This document shows, in pieces, positions 7,966-19,399 of a stretch of 64,000 nucleotides of DNA. The number at the start of each line of letters is the position of its first letter. The stretch's first letter is position 1. Where the stretch lies: assembly GCF_001761485.1 (NCBI RefSeq), contig NC_090773.1:1426001-1490000 (forward strand). The letters are read 5' to 3'. Both the position numbers and the translations under genes were made by a program. Source of the DNA: Yarrowia lipolytica. Taxonomy: Eukaryota > Ascomycota > Dipodascomycetes > Dipodascales. The notes beneath the pieces were generated by a model. That model did no database searches and was not told where the DNA came from. It saw only the letters and a program-made list of their open reading frames with translations.

Positions 7966-10900
7966 TTATTCAGGTGCCGAATATTCTTCATCAATGGTTA
8001 TGACACCATTGGAACCAGTCGACTTGCTCTTAGGCGTATTCTTACCAGCCGGCTCGGCAGATGCGGACTTTTCCTCCTCGGCAAACTTGTCTGTCTTTTC
8101 CTCCTCAGCAGACTTGTCCGATTTGTCCTCCTCCGCAGATTTGTCAGCTTCCCCTTCTGCTTCGGGCTCAACAGTGGTCTCTGTGTTGCCTTGGTTAGCA
8201 TCGGCCATCTCTACATCCGAGTCCTGGGTAGATTTCTCAGGCTCCTCGGTGGGCTCCTTTTCTTTCTCCTCCGAATTGGACCGAGTGCCACTGTTGCTTG
8301 AGGAACCATTACTGGAGGCCACAGCTGGAGGACCCTTGGTCGTCACGAGCTTGATGTTCTCACCCACCTTGTTGGAGCAGGCCTTGATGAGATTGGTGGC
8401 CCGCAGAAGAATATCCTTTCGAGTAACCCGCGTCTTCTCTTTTTTGCCATCTTCCTTCTTTCCAGCAGTGGTCGCTGTAGTAGCAGGAGCAGGAAGAGCA
8501 GGAGGCTGGGCACTGCCTGGCTGAAACTCAAACTTGGCTCCATCAAGAACCACTGGCGTAGATGAGCGGCTCTTGTTGTCCGCCAGTAGTGAAGTACCAG
8601 CGTATTCAATGAGCATCTTGAGATACAGACAAACAACTGTGTCATCCACTACACCTGTGGATCCAAAGCCGTTGTTCAGCCGTCTGAACTCAGATGCATA
8701 GTACAGCAAAGACAGCAGATACGAAGCCGGCTCCTTGCTCTTGGTGATCTTATCCTGCAGACCCTGCGCAATGCGATCAAAGTTGTCAAACTGCAATGAG
8801 GGAATGATGGCGTCCGGCAGCTTTTCAGGGATCCTGGTAACCCGCTTCATCAGAACGTTGGACGTGAGACACGTGAACTCCCAGACCTCGAAATGATTCA
8901 CCATGCCGTTGTTGAATCGACGCAGCTTCTTGCCAATGGTAGTGATGGCGTCCGTGTCGTCGGTCTTGTCTAGCAGAACAATAAAAAACATGAGGTAGTC
9001 AAACACGTACTGGAAATGCTTGCCTGCTCGCTCAAAGTCGGGCTTCCAAATGTGTACGGGGGCCTTGCTTTGGTTCTTGAGGTTAAAGAACGGCACCATC
9101 TCTTCCTTGGCACTTCGGTAATCCTCAAATACCTCCTTGTGGATGCGAGCAATCAGGAACGGGGGCCGGTGGTGCCACTTTCGCTTGTCCAACACTTTCA
9201 TTCGACGCAATGTCTCAATGCACGACTTGTAAAACTTGATTTCCATGCGAGTCAGAGGCTTCTTCTTCTCCTCGGGCTTAGCAGCCACAGTTGGGGGAGC
9301 GGCAATAGCAGTGACCGCAGTAACGGGCCCAGGAACAGGAGTAGCGTCATCGATGGAGATTGGAGATCCAGAAGTTCCCTCAGAGGGTACAACAGGTGGA
9401 GCAGTATCAGCGGCAGGCTCAGTAGCAGATGCAATAGGACCCTCCTTGGTAGATTCAGTTTCGGAATCAGAGCCAACCTCAGAGTCCGAGTCAGAGTCGT
9501 CTCCAGACTCCATGTCAGCATCCTCTCCCAAGTACTCGACAAAGTGGGGGGTTTTCTTCAACTCCTTGTACGCTTCTGCAGCGGTCAACTTGCCTCGCTT
9601 TACGGCCTTGTAAAGGTAGGCTACAAGTTTGTAATGAGGCTCGAGAAGAATGTCTCCGTTAATCTTGTCGGGTGCCACAGCAATGGACTTTTGAATGTCG
9701 CCGAGAATAGCTTGGGTGGTCTTTTTCAGCTTGCTGTACACCTTAGATCGGAGATAATAAGAGTACCAGTCCGGGGGTTGGTCCTTGCTGTTGATACTGA
9801 TGGTGAGACAGGCTCGGACAACCTGGTAACATTGCTTGCGACGAGGAAGGGACAAATTCTGCCGCATGTAAAGACCCTTCATACCACAGAAGATTTTGTT
9901 GTCTGCCTGTCTGAAAGACGCACCGTGCAGAGGGTTCGCCGTGGCAGAGTAGAAGAGCTTGCTGAGGAACAACCACTGCGACTCCTTCATGACAGCGTTG
10001 AAAAAGGTGCGCAACTGCGGGTTCGCAGGCTTCTCGTCCCGCTGTTGAAGCATGAGATTGACAGAATTGAGACCACACAGCAGGGCCTTGCGCTGGTTGA
10101 TGTTGACAATGGAGTTGGGCACATCGAGCTTCTCTGCGCTCCACATAAGATCGTCCTCCGTTAGCATTTCGTATGCGTTGGCAATACCGAACCATGACTC
10201 ATAACGAGTGGGGCAGCAGAGAATGTCGTTAGTAAAGAATTTAACTGCTGCCTGGAGGTCTTCTGTTCGTCCTGGAGCAGCTGCCTTCTTACCCTGTCGA
10301 AACTTGGCAAGAGCCAACATTCCCTGAACGCAGTAAAAACCTCCCGTTGAGGCGGAAAGCACCGGGTCAGTTGACGTCATAAATGGTAAGAACGACTCAC
10401 CCCGAAGACTGTTCTCTATATAATTCCAGGTGACAGGGGCCACCGTGAACCGGCCAAGAACAGTCATGTTGTGGCTGGTGGAGGCAATGTTCTTGTCAGG
10501 GTCTCCAATGGCCTCATAAAGCTGGTCCATCACCGCTCGCAGATCAGCTCGAATGTTGTGCACACTGGACGGCTTGCGATAGACCATATTCATTATGAAA
10601 TCCTGGAAGGCCAAGCCATCGGAACGTTTGAGAGCACGAGGTGTGGCGCCATGGTCTGTAGGATGGTAGTGCTCGTTGGCCAACTGGATACCGAATCTGC
10701 ACCGGATGTTTTGCAGCAAATCGGCCTCGGACTCGTTCCACTTCATACGCACAATCTCGTCCAGAGTTAGATCGACGAAGATGCCGTTGGCAAAGCTGCA
10801 GCACTTGCGATGACCCAGATCCTCATGTACGATAGATAGGATATCGTTGAGAGTGGAAATAGTTGTCTGGGGAAGATTTTCATCCAAGCCGTTCGTCAGC

Positions 10901-13830
10901 TGACGGAACAAAAGGTAGAAGAACGTCCATAGCTTGACCATCATGGTCTGGAACTTTTCACTCGCTTTATCCCACAGAAACGGGGTAGGTTCCTCGGGGT
11001 TTCGCCGGTCGTAAAACTGGTTGAACACTTGCAATAATCGCAGGAAAGAAAGACAAAGCTGTGCAAGTTCATGGATCTTTTCTCTGCTCACAGATTCCAA
11101 CAGGGCTGGGGTGTCGCGACAAATCTTGGCCAGGTTTCCGACAGTGTCGTTCATGGTACTGAGAGTTCTCAGTAGGATTGTGTGTCGTTGGTTGGGGTTC
11201 ATGTTTCTGTATCCAGCAGTTTCGAGCTCGTACGACAGGGAAGTTAGCATCTCAATGTACCCATCGACAGAGATACGTTTCTCGCCTGACTCGTTGTAGG
11301 CATCCAACAGCAGGTACCACAGCTTGTGTTTGAAGTCAATGGAGGCGTGCTGTAGGAACTCGCGAGCTGAAAGGGACTCTCTATCGCCACTAGTATCACT
11401 CGAGCCCTTGAGAATCGACTCCAGCATAGCAATTCGAGTGCCGATATCCTCATCAGCATCCGGGGAGAAAATTTTTGCAAACGTGGAGGCCACCTTGAGT
11501 TTGGAGATCTGGCCGTTCACGGAGTCCAGGCTTAGGGTCTGGATGTGGGGGAAGTTGACGAACCGTACCATGAGATCAGGCGCCTCATCGAGCAGCTGAA
11601 CCTGGAACTCCTCGTAGTTCTGACGCATTCGAGATATCTCCGCCTCGTCGCACTGACTGAGGGAAAGTCGCACCCAGGTGTGTCTTAGTTCGAGCTCTGT
11701 CACAGACAGCTGCCGAGTCTTACACATGCTCAAGAGTGTGATGACACACGACTCCCATGCCAACAGACGCTGATGGAGGGTCTTCTTGTGCCATTCTCGG
11801 TCACGAAGTGCAGACTTTGTGAGCTTACTGGTGTTCTCGGTGATACGCTGCTTGTCTGCAATGATCTCGTTGGCGACAAGTTCATAACGAGCCTCGGCCA
11901 CGTACAGCTGCTGCTTGATAAGCGAATCTGAATGTGTTTGGCCGTCAAAGAACATTTGGCGAACGTCTCGAAGAATCTGTGGCTCCAAATGGTTCAGGAT
12001 GATCTGAACGGAGGCAATGAGTTCCGAGGGCCAGATTTCGTTAACCAGAGAAGAGTTTCCTAGCAGTGCCTCGATGATCTTGAATCGGAAATCAGACAAG
12101 CTGCACGACTCAGACATTTGTTCTAGAAATTTGTCTGGTGAGATGCTTAGCACGTTGCAGGGAGCGCCGTAATCATCGTCTACTTGAGCTGCTGAGTCGA
12201 GGATCTGAGTCACAGGAACCGACAAATTCGACTCGGGAGCAGAGCTGAGCTTCAGAAACAGCTCGGAGCCCTGCTCGCCCCAGTTGGAGATCACAGCCTT
12301 GAAGTCCTGGTAGAATTGCTCCTCATTGTCAAGCTGATTGAGGTCAACAAACGGGAACTTGAGATCCAGACTTCCGACGAACGATGTAATATTGTTGAAG
12401 AAGCCGGGATCAACCTGCTTCTCCAGCTCAGCAGGTTCGTCGGCTCCACGTCCTCGTGTACGCTTGGAGGGGGGCTGCGAGCTAGATGTTGTACCTTCAG
12501 CCGGTCTCTTAATGGCTAGAGCCACAGTCAAAGAGTCTCGATCCTCCGTTTTGACAGTTGTATCCTTCACAGGTGGTCCTGCGCTCCCATTTCCATTGCC
12601 ACTAGCTTCTTTCTTGTCTCCATTTTCAGGAGATTCTTGCTTCTTGTTCTCCTCCGTGCTGCTCTTGTTCTCCACCTCCCCAATGTTGATCTCAGCCGGG
12701 ATCTCCTCCACCTTGACTGTGCTATCCAGGGCTTCCTCCGTCTTGACTTCTATCGTTTCTTCTGCTGGCTTGTCGATGATATCCATCATTTCCACATCGT
12801 CCTCAGGATCTTCGAGATCCTCCTCGTCCACCAGTTTACCATGCACACTAGAAATCTCCACTCCAATCTGCAAGTAGGGATCGCGGATCGTGACGCCATT
12901 GAGTACCTTTTTGCGTTTCGTAAGTCTATGCAGCGAGTCATGTAGACCCTTGCAAATTCCTCGCCACGAAGGCACTCCGATCTCCACCACAAGCTCACTA
13001 CCGCGCCAGGTCTCCTTTAGGTCCTTCAGAGGAGGGGCCTTGAACTGTGTGGGCTCGATCCAAGAGATGTACTTCGGCTTCTTGGCAGGTGCGACATCGG
13101 CCACTTGTGACGCCATGAGGTCGTACATGGGGCTGTCCATGGAAACGTAGTCCTGCAATTGTTTGGCCAGCAGTACCACTTCCTGTAGAATGGCCACCTC
13201 CTCGGGATTGAGAAAGTCGTGGTTGAGCAGACTCTCGGAGAATGTGAAGACTCGAGACGGGGAGCTGACTATGCATTCCAGAGCGAATCGAGACAGTCGT
13301 TTGAGTCCGATGATGCGGGCCAGATCACTGAAGAGTTTCAGAAACGAATCGTCAGAATCATCCACCAACAAAGCGTCGGCAAACTGCACCAGGATATCTT
13401 GCAGTTGGTCTCTGATCTCCGTGGTCGTGAGGTCGTCTAGGTTGTGTGCCAAGTGCTCCAGCAACAAAATGCCATGATTCTTGTATGCCAGGTACTTTAG
13501 TCGGCCCACTGTGGGCGACAGATTGTTGTCGTCAATGTCGAGATGGATCACGTCTATTTTGAATAGCGCGTCATACAAGTCAAAGGCTTCGTCGAGCTTG
13601 CCCTGTCGCTGTGCGTGTAATGCTTTTTGGAAGATTTTCAGACCCTCTTCGATCTGGGTTAGTCGCGATGGTGCGTGTCATTCACGGTGTGGTGGTACTC
13701 ACTTGAAGCTCCCGGGTATGTTCTTCTGCTGAAGACAAGGAGTAGTCCTCTAGGGCGTTGAGCGGAATGAAAGACGACTGTGTTAGCTGGGTAGCGGGTG
13801 CAACGTGGAATGGTTTGAGATACTCACCAT
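7966..13830 (-). CDS. HIR3: Hir3/CABIN1 subunit of the HIR histone chaperone complex, three exons
   Basis: The 1921-residue product is the scaffold subunit of the HIR complex, which deposits H3-H4 outside S phase and represses histone genes. Coding parts on the minus strand are 13828-13830, 13703-13777 and 7966-13653. Introns of 50 and 49 bp have GTGAGT donors and CTAACACAG/CTAACCCAG acceptors. The first coding exon is just ATG. Splicing yields an N-terminus (MSSFIPLNALEDY, then EEHTRELQIEEGLKIFQKAL) that matches yeast Hir3, including EEHTRELQIE. The body is TPR-like helical repeats, with an acidic Lys/Glu linker at about 270-400 and low-complexity acidic segments near 1430-1500. The final 150 residues are Glu/Lys/Ser-rich repeats (AEEDKSDKSAEEEKTDKFAE). 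Without splicing the conserved start is lost. Confidence 0.93.
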
Positions 13831-14037
13831 TCCGGGGGCTGTGTTGTGTGTGCCTCCTTATGGCGGTTGTGGGGGTTGTAGTGTGCTTGTAATTTGCACC
13901 TGGGGGAGGTTTAGCGTCACTGCATGTATTATTCCCCAATGGGTCTTGTTTTGACTTTAGTTGATTCAGGGTGAAATACTGCAAGTATAGTTATAGCCGA
14001 TCTCTACAAGTACCTAGTACAGCCACACGACAACAGC

Positions 14038-15051
14038 ATGAGATACTACGCAGAGTACTTGCCCAACGTGGGACAGGTAAGCGTCACCTTCCAAGGCAAT
14101 GATGGCTCCGACGTGGTGGCCCGTCCCGACTCCGTCACCATTGGCAAAGATACCGTGCCTCTGCCTGCTGAGATCCAGGTCAGGGAGATGCCGCCGGTAG
14201 GACGTTTAAGCACCTTGCGGTTCAGGGCCAGTCCTGATGCTGCCCACACAGCCGTATCCGACCAAATTGACTCAATTCACATCGATAGCCCTTACGGATC
14301 TTCGTTTGTACGCAAGCTGCCCAAAGCGACCTTGTTGTGCGATCACACCGATGGATCTCCCATTCTGACTGCTGCCTTGGACACTTTTCGACTGAGAAAC
14401 ATGCCCTCAGAGCACTGGGCGGAAATGATGGACTTTTGGCATTGCCACAAACCGCACGAAAAGTCGGCCCAATTCAACCCTGCATACGCCGTGTCACAAT
14501 TCAAGCCAAACCCCGGGGAGATTCTGTTTGGACAAGAGTACATCATGGTCAATAAGGAGGACATGCGCCTAGAGCACAACGCTGTGGGTAAAGAAGAAGG
14601 AGATTCGTTTAAGATTCCAAAGTGGAACCTGCAATTCAACTGTCCTGATGGAGAGATCATAAAAGTGGATCCGGTTCAAGTGCTATTGTTCAGCATGTCT
14701 GAACTCACCAATTCACATGCTTCACATCAATTCTTACTGTGTGACGAGACCCAGAGCGATGATGACGTCAAGCCTGCTGCCCTGGTGTGGATCTTCAACA
14801 GAAACCTGACGTATACTCTTTCTGGAGTTGACGGTAAAGAACAAGGGACTAAGATCTACTACACTGTGGATCCCGCGTTAGTCGCAGAGCTATCAGAAGG
14901 AAGAGATCAGGTGGAGCAGGTGTTTTACCCCAAGTGGGTGCTAGACACCTTTATCGGCAAACTGCAGAGTTCCAATGCGCTTCTTCCCGAGCAAAGTAAG
15001 ATGTTTCTCAAGTGGCATATGGGATTGCTGGACGGCAAGAAGGTGAAATAA
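14038..15051 (+). CDS. IPA1: Ipa1/UBE3D-like protein (HECT-like E2-binding family)
   Basis: The 337-residue product resembles the family of human UBE3D and yeast Ipa1 (HECT_2 family). Ipa1 is essential in yeast and supports mRNA 3'-end processing; UBE3D is reported to bind E2 enzymes. Visible hallmarks are the N-terminal beta-rich part (YYAEYLPNVGQVSVTFQG), a Cys/His/Trp-rich centre (DFWHCHKP) after the motif SEHWAEMMDFW, and a C-terminal LPEQSKMFLKWHMGLL helix. No classical RING or HECT cysteine region is evident. The start is the first ATG, 207 bp from the divergent HIR3 start. Family assignment is moderate; the gene name is less certain. Confidence 0.62.
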   Translation: MRYYAEYLPNVGQVSVTFQGNDGSDVVARPDSVTIGKDTVPLPAEIQVREMPPVGRLSTLRFRASPDAAHTAVSDQIDSIHIDSPYGSSFVRKLPKATLLCDHTDGSPILTAALDTFRLRNMPSEHWAEMMDFWHCHKPHEKSAQFNPAYAVSQFKPNPGEILFGQEYIMVNKEDMRLEHNAVGKEEGDSFKIPKWNLQFNCPDGEIIKVDPVQVLLFSMSELTNSHASHQFLLCDETQSDDDVKPAALVWIFNRNLTYTLSGVDGKEQGTKIYYTVDPALVAELSEGRDQVEQVFYPKWVLDTFIGKLQSSNALLPEQSKMFLKWHMGLLDGKKVK

Positions 15052-15234
15052 GTATATAGAAAAGTCATTATTTATAGCATTAGCCATATTGATGCCAAAA
15101 CCAGTGTTAGTGTATTATTCATGAGTGTATAGGCGATGTTAGCGGTCTACGATCAATTTTTTTGTTACGATCAAGTAGCAACCCAACCCAAGATCATGGT
15201 GAAGTTGTCTCTTGGGTCATTCTCGGGAGTGACT

Positions 15235-16374
15235 CTAGATAGACGAGAAGTGAGTTCCAAACAGAGCAGATCGCAGCTTGGGAGCCACCTGCTTCCGGCT
15301 GGCCTTAGCGTTGTTCTGCTGGAACACCCACAGCTTACCAGGGATGCCGCTGTCGTCCACAGAAAAGGGCTCGAGTTCAAGGTCGGCAGAAGCGTCGAGG
15401 AACTTTTGAACGCCGTCATTGCAACCCTTGGGCGAGTAAATGATCATCTGGCGGGCGTGTTTGCCAGTATCAGCGTCAGTGTACGAGGTCATGGTCACGT
15501 GCACGGTCACGTTGTGCTCCTCGCAAAAGTCATGGAGCTTGGGGAAGAACTTTGGGTCCTGCTTGAGCATGTTGCTGAGGTCCAGAACCACAGTGCTCAT
15601 TCCCAGCTTGGCACCGTTTTCGGCCCAGTCTTTGTAGTCCTTTCGGAGCATCTGGACGGCGTCAAAGCCCGACAGGTCTCGCTTCTTCTCGTCCAGTGTC
15701 TTGTAGAACGACTTGACATCCTTGGATGTGGCAAAGGCAGAAATACGACTCAGAGCCTTGGTGATGAGCTCGTAGGCCTCGGTATCGTGGGCCTCGACCT
15801 TGGACTTCATGTTGGAGGTGTCGATGAGAAGAGGGGCCAGGGCAAGCTCATTGAGGGCAGAGTCCGAGGCAATGGTGCCATTGAGACCGCCGAGTGTCTT
15901 GTTCCACCAGGTGTATACCAGAGACGAGCACGATCCGTTCTTGATGACGACTCTGGGGTCGGCGGACTTGTACAGTCCCTCGTCTTCGTGGTGGTCAATG
16001 ACACCAATCACCTTGTCGTCGAGCTGGGCCAGAGAGGCGGTGACCTTGTTGTGATCCACGAGAGCCAGAGAGGCGTGTTTGAGCAGCTCGGGGTTCAGAT
16101 CATCGAGGAAGAGGAACGAGTTGTCCTTGATGTTGAGCTTGGCCAGCAGCCACAGAAAGTCTCGTCGCAGCAGAATGTCTTGCTTGGGGATGTTGATGAG
16201 CGGGAAGACGTCAACCTTGGACTGTGACTGTGACAGGTAGGCGTAGAGAGCCGACGAGACACACGAATCAATGTCGGCCGACTCATTACCCGAGACGATG
16301 GTGAACGCCGCAGGCGAGGCCTTGATAGCAGCCCATTTCTCGGCCACTTTTCCAAGGTAGCTAGTGATGGACAT
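15235..16374 (-). CDS. PPX1: Exopolyphosphatase Ppx1 (DHH family)
   Basis: The 379-residue enzyme removes terminal phosphates from inorganic polyphosphate chains, in the cytosol and possibly mitochondria. The DHH-family metal motifs are clear: GNESADIDS (29-37), DHN (107-109) and the signature DHHEDEG (127-133). The DHHA2-type C-terminal domain follows, with a basic surface. Length is close to the 397 residues of yeast Ppx1. The start MSITSYLGK is the first ATG in frame. It is transcribed divergently from TIM8 with 213 bp between the starts and converges on the IPA1-like gene. Confidence 0.93.
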   Translation of the reverse strand: MSITSYLGKVAEKWAAIKASPAAFTIVSGNESADIDSCVSSALYAYLSQSQSKVDVFPLINIPKQDILLRRDFLWLLAKLNIKDNSFLFLDDLNPELLKHASLALVDHNKVTASLAQLDDKVIGVIDHHEDEGLYKSADPRVVIKNGSCSSLVYTWWNKTLGGLNGTIASDSALNELALAPLLIDTSNMKSKVEAHDTEAYELITKALSRISAFATSKDVKSFYKTLDEKKRDLSGFDAVQMLRKDYKDWAENGAKLGMSTVVLDLSNMLKQDPKFFPKLHDFCEEHNVTVHVTMTSYTDADTGKHARQMIIYSPKGCNDGVQKFLDASADLELEPFSVDDSGIPGKLWVFQQNNAKASRKQVAPKLRSALFGTHFSSI

Positions 16375-16587
16375 TTTGAACAGAAGAGCTTGTGAGCTGG
16401 CTAAACCTCTTGTATCCCAGTTGGTGAGTGCTACTTGTGCTGACTACATGTTGACGGGACTCGTCGACAACACTCCCATCTCATGCACAGTTTAACTTTG
16501 GACAAAAATTCAGATGCAGATAGACACACGGGCTCCAAGAGACAGTTGAGAGAGACTCACATCCCACACCACCGCACACTACACACC

Positions 16588-16965
16588 ATGGAATCTATCA
16601 CCCCCCAGGCCCTCGAATCCCTCGACCAGAACTCGCGACAGGAGATCGTGCAGTTCATGGAGGCCGAGCGATCCAAGGCCAAGATCCAGGAGACCGTCCA
16701 CACCTTCACCAACCTGTGCTGGAACAAGTGTATCAAGAAGGTCAACTCTGCCCAGCTTGATGGTTCCGAGCAGCAGTGTGAGTATGAGGAGCTGATGCCT
16801 TTTGATGACGTGTTACTAACCCAGGCTTCACCGATTGTGTCGGCCGATACCTCGACACCAACATTGACATTGTCAAAATGTGAGTATGAAAAGTGCTACT
16901 TGTAGTAGGCGGCAGCAAGCCAAAGGACACAACAAGACTAACCTAGCATCCAGCAGCAGCAGTAA
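16588..16965 (+). CDS. TIM8: Mitochondrial small Tim chaperone Tim8, three exons
   Basis: Coding parts are 16588-16777, 16825-16879 and 16947-16965; introns are 47 and 67 bp. The spliced product has 87 residues, the same as yeast Tim8, and works with Tim13 in the intermembrane space as a chaperone for inner-membrane precursors. The twin CX3C motif is complete only after splicing: C44/C48 (NLCWNKC) and C64/C68 (QCFTDC). Intron 1 splits the codon of C64. Intron 2 (GTGAGT to CTAACCTAG) splits an Ile codon and leads to a 19-nt last exon encoding the tail IQQQQ. If intron 2 were kept, translation would end one codon after the split with VKM. The helix ETVHTFTNLCW and the phrase GRYLDTNIDIVK are family hallmarks. 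Confidence 0.9.
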
Positions 16966-17119
16966 GCAACATGTATATAGTAATGCGATGATTGAGAATA
17001 GTTTTTGTTTTGTTTATATCTTTCTATATGTTGGCGTCGGTGTTGTGCCGGTATTGTATCTTCTACAAGTATCGTAGGTACTGCTCCCTACCGACTGCAA
17101 TTAACTTCTACTCTTCACC

Positions 17120-18238
17120 ATGAATCAACAACTAGAAGAGATACGAAAGACGCCACCGGCGCAGACAGACCCGCAATTCAACGACACGGTGGAGCTGCTG
17201 AATCGGCACGTGGCCCAAAGCACGGAGCCCGAAACAGCGGTGCTTGCCGCTACGATTCTGGGAGAATTGGGGGTGCCTGTGACGGTTCAGATGAACGACA
17301 AGCAGCTTGAAACCGTCTCTAGACGTCTCTACGAACAACTCAGAGATCTTTTCACGTCGTCAGGTGCTAAGGATAGGAAAGAGCGTTTCAAAAACGTCGC
17401 AGGTTTCTCCCTATCGACAGAGGACGAAGCAAAGTACTCGAAAGCATCCACGGGAGCGCTCATCCAGCTGATCCACCTGTCGGGCGCATCCAAACAGCTG
17501 GCGCAAACGTACATCTCGTTCATTTTCCCAGCAGTGCTCAATCTGTGCGACTACCATGAGCCCAGCGTCAAAATCACAGGCGCCCAATGCGTCCTGGCCC
17601 TGTGCAACCCTGACGGCAGCTACAGAGCCCTTGTGCGTCAGATGAGACTGACACAAGTATTCTGGGATGCGCTACAACCGCATTTGTCGTTCCTACCGCC
17701 GTCAACTGAAGAAACTGTCGCGGCACCACTGCAACAAGTCACATACGAGGCTCTCACGCCCTTGTACCTGATGATGAGACAGGGCACGCCAGCAGAACCC
17801 ACTTTGAAAGACCTGACTCTTTTGGATGAGCTCCTTCAACAGGTTGTCAGAGGACTGGATCTGTCATACATCAGAACCGTAAAGACTCTTCTACACGCCC
17901 TAGACGGCATAGTTGATCTGTTTGGAAAGTACGCTGCATCTTATGTCGAGGAGCTCGTGGTAGCATGGACCCCAATCATGGAGGATCCGTTTGCGACGGC
18001 AGATCTGTCTCTGTTGGAGACTTGCGGCAACACCATATTGCATTTTTTGAAGACTGTCTCCGTTGCTACTGTCAAACGGCATGCATTGGAGGTTGCTAGA
18101 ATCACAGCTATCGCTCTAGCAAATGTGCGCAAAGAAGAAAAGGGCAAGCGGGAGAGTGCCGAGAGTGTCATGATGGACGTTTTTGACAAGCTGGTGGCTG
18201 TTCGGCCTGACATTGTTGCCATTAGGGACTTTTCTTGA
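17120..18238 (+). CDS. TTI2: Tti2-like HEAT-repeat protein (TTT complex)
   Basis: The 372-residue helical protein resembles Tti2, which with Tel2 and Tti1 forms the TTT co-chaperone that stabilises PIKK kinases (TOR, ATM/ATR-type). The best evidence is the block around 130-200: a HEAT helix with EPSVKITGAQCVLALCN, then MRLTQVFWDALQPHLSFLPP, which resembles the family's VFEDAL-P-L-YLPP-T segment. The rest is alternating amphipathic helices with no catalytic motif. No intron or signal peptide is visible. It follows TIM8 in tandem by 154 bp and converges on a reductase gene. Sequence identity in this family is low, so the name is a moderate call. Confidence 0.6.
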   Translation: MNQQLEEIRKTPPAQTDPQFNDTVELLNRHVAQSTEPETAVLAATILGELGVPVTVQMNDKQLETVSRRLYEQLRDLFTSSGAKDRKERFKNVAGFSLSTEDEAKYSKASTGALIQLIHLSGASKQLAQTYISFIFPAVLNLCDYHEPSVKITGAQCVLALCNPDGSYRALVRQMRLTQVFWDALQPHLSFLPPSTEETVAAPLQQVTYEALTPLYLMMRQGTPAEPTLKDLTLLDELLQQVVRGLDLSYIRTVKTLLHALDGIVDLFGKYAASYVEELVVAWTPIMEDPFATADLSLLETCGNTILHFLKTVSVATVKRHALEVARITAIALANVRKEEKGKRESAESVMMDVFDKLVAVRPDIVAIRDFS

Positions 18239-18340
18239 GTAAAACTAATTTATATTGCATTTATCTAAATGATGGTATTGTATCTCTATCGAATGAATTT
18301 CTATAATGTGAAGCCACTTGTTCTTCAGTGAGGGTCATGG

Positions 18341-19399
18341 CTAGTCGTTCCGCTCGTAAGAAAGCCACTCTTTGGCAAAATCTGTGACGGAATGCTCCAG
18401 GGAGATGAGGTCGTAGTTGAGCAGTTTCAACGTGGCCGAGTTGTCGATCTGGGCTAACGAATGCAACTCCTTCTCCCGCTCGATAGGGTCAAACTCGGCG
18501 ATCTTTCCCTTGAATTCGGGTAGCTGGTTGGCAATGTTCAGAAAGTCCTGGGTGCAGTACTTTGAGGTGGATAGGAAGAGTCTTCGTCCGTCAAACTCGG
18601 GGTTGAGAGCAGAAACATGGGCTTTGGCGCAGTCGCGCACGTCAACAAAGTAACCAGCTTTGACGGGAGGCTTTTGCCCGGGCTTGGTTTCAAAAGCGTT
18701 GGTTACAATGGCTTCATTGGAGGTGTTAATGGCCAGTGGATCGAGAATGATACCTGGACCGAGAATGAGCACGGGGTTGACCCAGGTGAGCTTGAACTTG
18801 GGTTTCTCCATCTTCTCAAACTCCACAGACGCCTTTTCAGCCATGGCCTTTGATCCAATATAGTTGGCATAGGGGTTGCCCTTCTCGGCCGCCTGTTCCC
18901 AGGTGATGGGGTTCCAGTCCTTCTCGGTCAGGGTAGTGGAGGGATCGTTGAACGTGGCAATGTTGAGAATGGCAGCGAGCGAAGAAGTGATAACCACCTT
19001 CTCGACGTTGGGGGCATGGTCCTTGGCTGCCTTGAGTACGGTTGTAGTTCCTTCGACCGCTGGTTGGAGCATCTCCTTCTCGGGGTCAGTCGTGTTGTAG
19101 TTGAAGGGGGAAGCCGTGTGCAAAATGTACTTGATCTCGGGATGTTTTTCGAAAATGGCCTTGAATTCACCGGCGTTTCTCACGTCGGAAAGCGTTTCCA
19201 GCTCCAATTGGCCTGAAGCAATCTGCTGCTTGAAGGCCTCAGCCAGACGTGCGGCTTTGTGGGGGGATCGAACCGTACCGATGACTCTATGACCTGCGCT
19301 GAGCAGCTGGTCGACCACGTGGCTGGCCAAAAATCCAGTGGAGCCGGTGACGAGAGAAGTTGGTGGCATGTTGACGGAGTTGTATGACGGAGATGTCAT
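18341..19399 (-). CDS. GRE2-like NADPH-dependent aldehyde/ketone reductase (extended SDR)
   Basis: The 352-residue product is an extended short-chain dehydrogenase of the dihydroflavonol-reductase/methylglyoxal-reductase (Gre2) group, probably cytosolic. The nucleotide-binding motif LVTGSTGFLASHVV lies at 16-29, followed by the NADPH-preferring arginine in GTVRSPHKA. The catalytic residues are Ser in VVITSSLAA (about 139), Tyr180 and Lys184 in YIGSK. WVNPVLILGPG and GYFVDVRDCAKAHV are typical of the group. A second in-frame Met (residue 11, MPPTS) lies closer to the Rossmann strand and could be the true start, giving 342 residues. Substrate cannot be read from sequence. Yeasts carry several such paralogues, so I give no symbol. 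Confidence 0.85.
   Translation of the reverse strand: MTSPSYNSVNMPPTSLVTGSTGFLASHVVDQLLSAGHRVIGTVRSPHKAARLAEAFKQQIASGQLELETLSDVRNAGEFKAIFEKHPEIKYILHTASPFNYNTTDPEKEMLQPAVEGTTTVLKAAKDHAPNVEKVVITSSLAAILNIATFNDPSTTLTEKDWNPITWEQAAEKGNPYANYIGSKAMAEKASVEFEKMEKPKFKLTWVNPVLILGPGIILDPLAINTSNEAIVTNAFETKPGQKPPVKAGYFVDVRDCAKAHVSALNPEFDGRRLFLSTSKYCTQDFLNIANQLPEFKGKIAEFDPIEREKELHSLAQIDNSATLKLLNYDLISLEHSVTDFAKEWLSYERND

Noticed and set aside
9016-10164. Long open frame on the plus strand inside HIR3
   Set aside because: It is antisense to well-conserved HIR3 coding sequence and reflects codon bias on the other strand.
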